From Hordeum vulgare subsp. vulgare (taxonomy: Eukaryota > Streptophyta > Magnoliopsida > Poales > Poaceae): 64,000 nt of DNA. Positions 48,360 to 57,653 of the stretch are shown in pieces. The position numbers and the translations under genes were made by a program. The stretch covers positions 537,840,083 to 537,904,082 of the forward strand of contig NC_058520.1 of the NCBI RefSeq assembly GCF_904849725.1. Direction: 5' to 3'. The notes under the pieces are model-generated. The model worked only from the letters and a program-made list of their open reading frames with translations, made no database searches and was not told where the DNA came from. The number at the start of each line of letters is the position of its first letter. Position 1 is the stretch's first letter.

Positions 48360-49835
48360 TGCCCTCGTATCGTATCACCTTTATATATTTTTCTTTTACC
48401 TTTGTGTTAGTTCTTTCCTTTTTAGTTTTTATTTCTTCTCTTAGTGGAATAAGTCTTTAGTGTTTAGTTTGAGTCTTTTGCCTTGTGTCTCCCCCGATGT
48501 ATTCGAGCTTGTGAGCTATATAATAAAGAGTATCTTAGTCAAGGGCTTTGTTTTGTGCCGTGATCAAAAGTATGAAAAGAACGATAGCATGAAAGATCAT
48601 GAGATGATCCTATGGAAAGTGATAGCTTCACTTATAACAAGTATGATGATTGAAACTTGTTGAGAATAGACCAACATAGACCCCAGTCATTGTTGCAATT
48701 AATAAGAAGTAATAAGGAAAGAGAGGTTCACATATAAACATATCTTCTTAGACACTTTTTACAATTGTGAGCACTCACCAAACTATTACATGCTTAGAAG
48801 TAGATGTTGGACAAGGAAGACAACATAATGAATTGTATTTGCTTGGTTCCAAACAATGTTATATGATTAGAGATCCCTTAGCATGTGACGATTGCTTCCA
48901 CCTCATATTAGCCAAAACTCCCGCACCAAGTAAAGATACTACTTGTGCATCCATAAATCTTCAACCCAGTTTTGCCATGAGAGTCCACCATACCTGCCTA
49001 TGGGTTGAATAAGATCCCTCAAGTAAGTTGTCATCGGTGCAAGCAACAAAAAATTGCTCTCTAATATGTATGATCTATTAGTGTGTGGAAAATAAGCTTT
49101 ATACGAACCTGTGATGAGGAAGACATAAAAGCGACAGACTGCATAATAAAGTTCTTTATCACAGGAGGCAATATAAAGTGGCGTTCCTCTGCACTAAGAG
49201 GACACGCATCCAAACCTCAAAAGCGCATGACAACCTTTGCTTCCCTCTGCGAAGGGCCTATCTTGTACCTTTACTTTTTGCCCTTGGAAAAGTCATGGTG
49301 ATCTTCACCAATTCCTTATTTTGCCTTTGTCTTGGCTACCGTCACATGCTAGGGAAAGATCTATATTCATATATCAACTTGGAGATGAGTACTTACGCTT
49401 TATTATTGTTGACTTTACCCTTGAGGTAAATGGTTGGGAGGCAAAACTATAAGCCCCTATCTTTCTCTGTGTCCAGCTAAAACTTTGATACCATGAGTAC
49501 CACGTGAGTTGTAACAATTGTGGAAAACAAAAGAGATGATTGAGTATGTGGGTTTGCTTTACAAGCTCTTATTTGACTCTTTCTGATGTTATGATAAATT
49601 GCAATTGCTTCAATGACTATGGACTGTTGTTGGCTACTTCTCGGTAAGGTTTTTGTTTCATACTTTGCTTTGTGAAGGAATTGTTACTTTCCCATAAGAA
49701 TCTTTATGATGTATTGTTGTTCTATGTGTGATCATGATGCCCTCATGTACGTATTATGTTTTATCAACACCTTCATCCCTAAACATGTGGACATGTTTAT
49801 GGATCTTGGTTTTCGCTTGAGGACAAGCGAGGTCT
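48360..49835 (+). other. 3' non-coding domain of the inner Athila-like element
   Basis: No convincing ORF. It includes stretches conserved in inverted orientation at about 27060-27600 in the outer element, and a perfect stem-loop CGCTTG-AGGA-CAAGCG at 49814-49829. Confidence 0.65.
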
Positions 49836-49848
49836 AAGCTTGGGGAGT
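49836..49848 (+). promoter_or_regulatory. Polypurine tract of the inner Athila-like element
   Basis: AAGCTTGGGGAGT directly before the 3' LTR start TGATACATCC. Confidence 0.85.
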
Positions 49849-51356
49849 TGATACATCCATTTTGCATCATGTTTTCATGTTGATATTTATCGCTTTATGG
49901 ACTGTTATATTACTTTGTGCTACCATACTTATGCCTTTTATCTCTTATTTTGCAAGGTTTATTTGAAGAGGGAGAATACCGACAATTGGAATTCTGGACT
50001 AGAAAAGGAGCAAGTATGAGTCCTCTATTCTACGCAATTCCAAATGCCCTGAAAATCAACGTGGAATTTTTTGGGAATATATAAAAAATATTGGGCGGAA
50101 GAAGTGCTAGAGGGGAGCTACCAGGAGCCCACAAGCCTGGTAGCCGCCACCTACCCCCCTGGCGGCGGCTACAGGGCTTGTGGGCACCCTGGTGGCCCAC
50201 TGGCCCCCCTCTTTTGCTATATGAAGGGTTTCATCCGAGAAAGAATCAGGGTGGAGCTTTTTCATGGATTCTCCGCCGCCACGAGGCGAAACTTGAGCAG
50301 AACCAATCTAGAGCTCCGGCAGGACGATCCTATCGGGGAAACTTCCCTCCCTGAGGGGGAAATTGTCGCCATCGTCATCACCAACACTCCTCTCGTCGGA
50401 GGGGAGTCATCTCCGTCAACATCTTCATCAGCACCATCTCCTCTCCAAACCCTAGTTCATCTCTTGTAACCAATCTCCATCTCGCGACTCTGATTGGTAC
50501 TTGTAAGGTTGCTAGTAGTGTTGATTACTCTTTGTAGTTGATGCTAGTTGGATTACTTGGCGGAAGAGTTTATGTTCAGATCCTTGATGCTACTCATTAC
50601 ACCTATGATCATGATTATGATTATGCTTTGTGAGTAGTCACTTTTGTTCCTCAGGACATGGGATAAGTCTTGCTAATAATAGTCATGTGAATTTGGTATT
50701 CGTTCGGTATTTTGATATGTTGTATGTTGTCTTTTCCTCTAGTGGTGTTATGTGAATGTCGACTACATAACACTTCACCATATTTGGGCCTAGAGGAAGG
50801 CATTGGGGAGTAGTAAGTAGATGATGGGTTGCTAGAGTGACAGAAGCTTAAACCCCAGTCTATGCGTTGCTTCGTAAGGGGCTGATTTGGATCCACTAGT
50901 TTAATGCTATGGTTAGACGTTGTCTTAATTCTTCTTTCGTAGTTGCGGATGCTTGCGAGAGGGGTTAATCATAAGTGGGATGCTTGTCCAAGTAAGGGCA
51001 GTACCCACGCGCCGGTCCACCCACATATCAAACTATCAAAGTAACGAACGCGAATCACATGAACATGATGAAACTAGCATGACAGAAATTCCCGTGTGTC
51101 CTCGGGAGTGTTTTTCCTCCTATAAGACTTTGTTCAGGCTTGTCCCTTGCTGCACCGTTGCTACTACTTGTTACTTGTTACTTTTCACTTGCTACGTTTC
51201 ACCTCACTACACCATCACTTGTTACCGCTACTTTCAGTGCTTGCAGTTATTACCTTGCTGAAAACTGTTTATCAGAGCCTTCTGCTCCTCGTTGGGTTCG
51301 ACACTCTTACTTATCGAGAGGACTACGATTGATCCCCCTATACTTGTGGGTCATTA
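49849..51356 (+). repeat. 3' LTR of the inner Athila-like element
   Basis: TGATACATCC to TTGTGGGTCATTA, 1508 bp. It carries the hairpin at 50127-50185. It retains the 92 bp block at about 50791-50882 that the 5' LTR lacks and lacks a 26 bp block found near 42503-42528. Confidence 0.92.
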
Positions 51357-52252
51357 GACTACCCACACATCCAGGAGCAAGAGAAGTGAACCAGGCTTTA
51401 GCGTCATCCTTTAGAGAGAAAGGAAACAACTTAAGGATATAGTAGTAGTTGATCTTCTCCTCACTAGTGAAAAGGGTGGCTATATCGTGTAGTTTGGTAA
51501 CATGGGCTACGACCGTCTCAGACTCATAACTGTGGAAAGGATCAGATTCGACTAGAGAGATTATCTCAGGGTCAACAAATAATTCATAATCCTCATTGGT
51601 GATAAAGATAGGTGAAGTGGCAAACTTCGGGTCGTATTTCATCCTAGCTTTCAGAGATTTTTTTCTTCCACTTGAGAAGTAATTTCTCAGCGTCATAGGC
51701 ATCCTTACACGCAAGAAAATCCTCAGCTATCTCTCCCTCCATAACATAACCCTCAGGTATATCAGGAAATTCATATCTAGGAGAGCTAGATCTAGCAGGA
51801 GCAAAAGCAGGTACTATCTCAATAGTATCGGCAGTTTCAGAAGCATCACGAGCATTGGCGGTAACTCTAGCAATATGAGCATCAAGGAATACCCCTAGTG
51901 GCATATCAGGAAAAGTAGTATCTCTAGCAGTATCAAGCATAGCATCATCAGGCAAAATAGCATCTCTAGCATCATCAGGCAAGGCAGTATCAAGCATAGC
52001 ATCTCTAGCAGTATCAGGCAAGGCAGTATCAGGCATAGCATCTCTAGCAGTATCAGTCATAGTATCATCAAGCATAGTAGCATCATAAGCATCATCAAGC
52101 ACAGGCGACATATCAAGATTTCTAGCAGGAGGTGGTGTCGTAAACTTACTCATAAGTGAAGGTGAATCAAGTGCAGAGCTAGATGGCAGTTCCTTACCTC
52201 CCCTCGTAGTTGAGGGAAAAACTTTGGTTCTTGGATCTTTCAGATTCTTCAT
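51357..52252 (-). pseudogene. gag N-terminal part, outer Athila-like element, with one frameshift
   Basis: Starts at the ATG at 52252 (MKNLKDPRTKVFPS). A low-complexity region with repeated DTARDAM/DTALPD units (51915-52110) follows, and then the gag core (FFPFSLKDD-like KLFPFSLKDDAKAWF). The frame changes at a T7 run on the plus strand (51658-51664). The coding sequence is cut at 51357 by the inner Athila-like element and continues at 41285. Confidence 0.8.
51915..52110 (-). repeat. Coding minisatellite in gag
   Basis: Repeats built of GCATAGCATCTCTAGCAGTATCAGGCA-type words, cut into 12-, 18- and 36-base subunits. All are multiples of three, so the frame is kept, giving an Asp/Ala-rich tract. 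Confidence 0.8.
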
Positions 52253-52302
52253 AGTGATCAGCAAATATAAATCCCAAGTGACTCGGAGAATATAGCTATC
52301 CT

Positions 52303-52320
52303 TCCCCGGAAACGGCGCCC
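52303..52320 (-). promoter_or_regulatory. Diverged tRNA-Asp primer-binding site of the outer element
   Basis: Minus strand GGGCGCCGTTTCCGGGGA, two changes from the inner element's site. It lies nine bases from the 5' LTR and fixes the orientation of the outer element. Confidence 0.8.
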
Positions 52321-52329
52321 GAAAAATGT

Positions 52330-54070
52330 TGTTGACGTGCAACTATTCCTGACTTGATGCCTCCACGGCAACGACGCCAGAAAAGAGCTGCTCCCCAGTT
52401 GCTCAACAATTAGCAATTGTCTTGCAATGACCCACCAGCGCGTGGGATCGCGGCAGTTTTCGAGGGTAGAGTATTCAACCCAAATTTGTTGGTTCGACAC
52501 GATGGGAATGAAAGGATATTCTCTAGTATTAGCAATTGAGGCGTCAGCTCAACCACACCTGAAAGATTAGTATCTGCAAGCAGGATATAAGCAGCAAAGG
52601 TAGTATGATAGCAACGGTGCCAGAAACGATCTGTTGACAGGGCAGACTATTCCTAACTGTTGTATCAATTGCGCCAGAAAAGTATTGTAGCAGGTAGCAG
52701 CAGTGTAACGAGTAACAACAGTAGCAAGGAACAGTAGTAGTGACAGCAGTAGCAAGTAGCAACAGTAGCAAGGAACAGTAGCAGCAACAGAGCAAGTAAC
52801 AGCAGCAGCAAGTGATAGTAGCAGCAACAGTAGTAACAGCAGTAGCAGCAGACCAAGTAACAGTAGCAGAGCAAAGCAAGTAACAGCAGCAGCAAGTGAC
52901 AGTAGCGGCAACAGTAGTAACAAAAGTAGCAGCAGAGCAAGTAACAGTGGCAGTGGGACAAACTCATAGGCAATGGATCGGTGATTTATTGGATGACATT
53001 CATCATGCAACAGTTATAACACGGAGAGATATGTGGCTAGCTCCCGTTCGTCAGTGTGATGTAGGCATGCATTCCGTGTGTAGTCATACGTGCTTAGGGA
53101 AAAGAACTTGCATGACATCTATTGTCCATCCCTCCCGTGGCAGCGGGGTCCAAATGGATACTACGGGATATTAAGGTTCTCCTTTTAATAAAGAACCGGA
53201 CCAACGCATTAGCGCTTGGTGAACACATGAACTCCTCAAACTATGGTCATCACCGGGAGTGGTTCCGGTTATTGTCACTCCGGGGTTGCCGGATCATAAC
53301 ACATAGTAGGTAACTACAACTTGCAAGATCGGATCTAAAACACACATATATTGGTGACAACATAATAATTTTATATCTGAAATCATGGCACTCGGGCCCT
53401 AGTGACAAGCATTAAGCATGGCAAAGTAGTAGCAACATCAATCTCAGAACATAGTGGATACTAGGGATCAATCCCCGTCAAAACTAACTCGATTACATGA
53501 TAGATCTCATCCTACTCATCACCACCCAGCGAGCCTATGAATAGATTACTCACGAACGATGAAGAGCCTCATGGAATTGGAGAGGGAAGAAGGTTGATGA
53601 TGACGATGGCGACGATCTCCTTGATCCGGAGCCCAAAACGGACTCCAGATCTGCCCTCCAGGTGAAGAACAGGATGTGGCGGCGCCTCTGGATCGAAAAC
53701 GCGATGAAATCTTCTCTCTTGATTTTTTCCGGGACGAAAGGGAATACATAGAGCTGAGTTCGGGGGCGGCAGAGCCACGTGGGCCCCACAAGCCCTGATG
53801 GCGTGGCCTGGGGGGGTGGCCGCGGCCACAGGGCTTGTGGCCCACTGGCTCACCCCCTCCGGTGGATCTTTGCGCACGTATTTTTCATATTTTCCAGAAA
53901 TATTCTCCGTAAATTTTCAGGACGTTTCGAGAACTTTCATTTCTGCACAAAAACAACACCATGGCAATTCTGCTGAAAACAGCGTCAGTCCGGGTTAGTT
54001 CCATTCAAATCAAGCAAATTAGAGTCGAAAACAAGGGCAAAAGAGTTTGGAAAAGTAGATACGATGGAGA
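52330..54070 (-). repeat. 5' LTR of the outer Athila-like element, outer tip missing
   Basis: Aligns with 24832-26579, including the AGC-rich block (52690-52955) and the hairpin (53781-53843). The alignment stops at GATGGAGA (54063-54070), so the last nine or so bases with the terminal TGATACGTC and the target duplication are absent. Confidence 0.9.
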
Positions 54071-55056
54071 TATGAAATTGACAATGATATAGAGATGTGA
54101 GACCTCTATGAATGAAGAACCGACAAAAACTCCAACATCGAAAACATCATAGTAGATGCATATGGACTCCGTTTTTGATGAACTCGAGCTTGTCATGAAG
54201 ATGACCATAAGCTCTAAAACTCACAAATAGAAATACCAAACAAGAACCAAGAAGTATGATGCAAGGATGCAAATGGTTTGAGCTCTCAACGAACGATACG
54301 ATCAAGCTACTCACTTGAGAGCCCCCCCCCCCCTTGACAGTACAGCAATCTATCCTAAAACAGAAAATCTATCAAGGGCAAACCTATACCTTGCACCTCG
54401 ACCTCTTAAGCTAGATGATGATGATCTTGGCTTCCTCAAGATGGACCACCTTTCTTGATTGCGTTGTCTTGATGAAGACTAGTTGATTGCTCCCCCATAC
54501 TCACTATGGGTGAGCCAGTCTTCAGCATATCTTCACAAGTCCATTGCCACCACAATGGACGGCAAGCATCAAACATGATATATCCGTGCTGATCCACTTG
54601 AACTTGCACACCGCAATCTTGATGACGGTCACCACTTGTCGTCATCCTTCATGGGTTGTATGAGATCTTCCTTTTGATGCAAGCCCATGGAAACACACCT
54701 AACCCCCACATAGAACTCTCACGAAGACCATGGGTTAGTACACAAACATGTAATGGACAATGCTTACCATACCATGGGATCACTTGATCCCTCTCGGTAC
54801 ATCTTGTACGATTTGTGTGTTGATCATCTTGATTTACTCTTTGTCTGAGATCTTGATCAACCTTGTGTCTCTATGACCATTCTTTGGATAATACCTTGAA
54901 TACCATCTTGGTCATCATATAAACTCCTTGAACCCAACAGATGGACTTCAAAAAGTGCCTATGGACAAATCCTATAAATATAACTTAAGGCAACCATTAG
55001 TCCATAGGAATTGTCATCAATTACCAAAACCACATATGGAGATATATGCTCTAACA
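54071..55056 (-). repeat. Common Triticeae dispersed repeat, class undetermined
   Basis: I recognise this stretch (GATCCACTTGAACTTGCA, then the part around CCATAGGAATTGTCATC) as a high-copy Triticeae repeat. The right end CTCTAACA could be an LTR end. The left end is lost where the Athila-like LTR stops. It includes a C12 run at 54322-54333. I cannot decide between an LTR fragment and a DNA transposon end. Confidence 0.45.
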
Positions 55057-55869
55057 CCGAGATTGCTCCCCGCTGCCATTCCGACCGATATCCCACACTG
55101 AATCAGTACCAACTCCTCTACCGAGCGCCATGCATGGTGAGAGATGATATATCTTTGGACAACGGCCTTGAGCTGTTTTGCAAATTGCTCCCTTCGTTCA
55201 TCTTCGTTCATTATTATTCTCTCCGTTCCAAAATGCACAAACCTCTTTTTACTGGAGCCGGTATGTAGCGGTGACGGATCCACCGTTGCTTTAGTTTGTG
55301 ATTCGTGATCCTAGATGGCCCACACTTGTGTATATGAGAGTATTCCAACATACCCCGTCGGCGAATCTTGGAAGAAAATAAAGGAGGGGCTCCATGTTAA
55401 CGGGGTGAAAAAAGGCACTAACTCTTAGTTTTTTAGTTCAGATAATATTATACTTTTTGTACGAGCCTGGAATACTAGTAAAATTCTTTTGCAATTTTTG
55501 GAGGGAGGGCTCAAGCCTGTTGAAGCACCCCCCCCCCCCCCCCCCCCCCGATTCGCCACTGCCCGTCAGTATTAGAGATTATCTCCCGTCAAGCAATTGG
55601 CCTCACCTTTTTTTTACCCCTTGTCCCATCAAATTAAGGTCAGATTAATAGGGCCCATGTGAGGAGAGGCACTACTTTGTGGGGTGGGATATACGCATGC
55701 ATGCAACATCTTTCCTATCTCTCTCTCAAACAAATCTAGACATTTTATTTTTGTTAACATTTTTAGATGGCCAATATCTTTTACAGTAATGTTTTATTAT
55801 TTAAAATTTTAGTATTATCAAATTCATGAACATAAGATCTTTAGAATAAGACCAATCTTCAACATATTT
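55057..55869. other. Unassigned intergenic sequence
   Basis: A minus-strand open frame (55283-55017) has no recognisable domain and crosses the repeat border, so I do not call it a gene. A partial Stowaway-like end (TCTCCGTTCCAAAATG) lies near 55220, and a C22 homopolymer at 55528-55549. Confidence 0.35.
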
Positions 55870-56720
55870 AAACAAAGTGAAATAAGTGAAATGAGTGAAA
55901 AAAGTTATTTGAAAAAAATGAAATATTTCATTCAATATTTGAAACTGATATTTCTGTTAAGTGAAAGGCGTTTCAACATTTTTCGTAAATACGAAGTGAA
56001 ATTAGTTTTTGACATATATTTCATTTCTGAGTGAAATCAGTTTTCCAAATCAATGAAATATGTTTTTTCAAATTTATGAAATATGTGTTTTAAAACGAAC
56101 TCACTTTTCCAAATTTGTGAAATATGTGTTTTAAAATGAGTGAAAATATGTGAAACGTGCTCTTTCAAACATGTTAAATTGATTGTTTCAACGTGTGAAA
56201 TAGAATATTTCAAATATATGAAATGGTATTTCTTAAAACTTATGAGACATATTTGACACTTATTTGAATTTCATGGAAATCATGTTTTCGAACATAGTGA
56301 AATTGGATTTTTCTTGTAATTGTAACGCAACGTTTCATTGAAATCAGTGGGATTTTTTTTTTAAATGAGTCAAATAATTTGAAATAAGCAAAATTGGTTG
56401 TTTCAAATGAGTGAAATATGTATTCCGTAAATGTGAAACTTATATTTGTGAACATGTTAAAGTTATTTCACTCAACATATTAAAATTCCAGGAACTAAGT
56501 GAAATTGGATTTTGAATGTAACTGAAACATAACTAATCATTAAATTGAGTGGAGACTATTTTTAAAATAAATGAAATCATTTGAAATTAGTGAAATCTGT
56601 TTTGGAAATGAGTGAAATCATTTGAAATTAGTGACATCATTTTTTATGTGAGTGAAATCTATGTTTTGAATTGAGTGAAATCCGCTCTTGAAATCGGTGA
56701 AATTAAAACTAGTTCAAATG
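55870..56720. repeat. AT-rich region with dozens of GTGAAAT-like motifs
   Basis: The words GTGAAAT, TTGAAAT, TGAAAC and ATTTCA recur every 15-30 bases on both strands through 850 bp, without a fixed period. No coding frame spans it. Confidence 0.7.
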
Positions 56721-57082
56721 TATCCAAAATGGATCTTGTTCTAAAGATCTTCTCGCTACGAATTAAAATATATAAAAGATATTAAATTTGAAGTTTTGAT
56801 TCAAAAGATATCTATCATCCAAATTTCCACAATGAAATTAAATAGAAGTTTTTGGATGGGGGGGGGGGAGATATTTTTTAAGCACATGCATGCAACCGGT
56901 CTTCTCTCCATCATTTCTCTCATCTAACATAAAGCTGACAATTAAATGCAGAAGGCCCACATGTATTCTTGTGTATTCACATTTATCTCTCTTATACACA
57001 AAACAAGGACACACATCCCTAAAAGGGCACCTACGGTGGATGCTTCACTGGTAGCTACCGGCTCCGGTAAAAAAAACTTTTT
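56721..57082. other. Unassigned AT-rich sequence
   Basis: Contains a G11 run (56858-56868). No gene or clear repeat was found. Confidence 0.3.
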
Positions 57083-57168
57083 CGTTCCAAAATGAGGGAC
57101 TCAACTTTGTACTATCTTTATACTAAAGTTAGTATAAAGTTGAGTCACTTATTTTGGGACGAAGGGAG
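57083..57168. mobile_element. Stowaway-type MITE, left tip degraded
   Basis: CGTTCCAAAATGAGGGACTC pairs with the right part ending TTTTGGGACGAAGGGAG, followed by TA. The left TIR has lost its CTCCCT tip. It lies about 0.5 kb downstream of the sterol glucosyltransferase gene. Confidence 0.75.
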
Positions 57169-57653
57169 TACGAGATAAAGATGTTTTTGTTATTTCGATA
57201 TAAACTAGTATATGTAATCCATTAAAAATATAGCTTTTGATTCCAAAAAACTTACCTCTAGATTAAACTCACGTTGAAAAGAGCAGGCTTGGGAAAGTAT
57301 AGGATCTTTATCTCCGACTTGCATTTTGGAAGTACCAATGTCAAAGGTATACTTCACTCCCCAAGGCCCCAAGATACACAAAGGTGGCAAAAGGTGAATG
57401 TGTCCAACAATTCTTTAAGATCCAAAATTCCATGTACAGGAAAGCTGCTTATTTGTAATACACCAAAAAAATCGCCAAAGCTACAACACGCCCTTATTAT
57501 CAATATTCACACTGGAAAAGGGAGATTGGACGACTGGCATGGATGATGAACTAGAGTTTGTTTCGCTCGCTCAAATTTTACAAGACACTAATTTCTGTTT
57601 CCTAACCACAGAAATAAATAAATAAATTGAACCCATACCTACCCTATGGACAA

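Larger units (their letters stand above)
41291..51356 (+). mobile_element. Inner Athila-like Gypsy element, plus strand, nearly complete
   Basis: Flanked by GACTA at 41286-41290 and 51357-51361, inside the gag of the outer element. Order: 5' LTR, tRNA-Asp primer-binding site, gag-protease, RT-RNase H-integrase with several stops, an internal promoter-like hairpin, a small intact third ORF, 3' non-coding domain, polypurine tract, 3' LTR. By-eye LTR divergence is about 3.5%, ignoring one 92 bp and one 26 bp indel. Confidence 0.93.
24832..54070 (-). mobile_element. Outer Athila-like Gypsy element, interrupted by two later elements
   Basis: Two same-orientation LTRs (24832-26579 and 52330-54070) bracket the region, and the primer-binding site lies next to the right-hand LTR, so transcription is right to left. 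Removing the two nested elements and their duplications leaves about 10.2 kb. Order: 5' LTR, PBS, gag-protease (52252-39328 in three parts), non-coding hairpin region, degenerate ORF3 (29590-28515), 3' non-coding domain, polypurine tract, 3' LTR. No RT, RNase H or integrase sequence is present, so it is non-autonomous. By-eye LTR divergence is about 3.4%. Confidence 0.88.

Noticed and set aside
24832..54070. Simple ectopic duplication of a 1.7 kb segment instead of an LTR pair
   Set aside because: Primer-binding site, polypurine tract and gag-protease in the right order and strand show these are the LTRs of one element.
55017..55283. 88-residue minus-strand frame as a gene exon
   Set aside because: It spans the border of a dispersed repeat and a MITE-like end and has no known domain.
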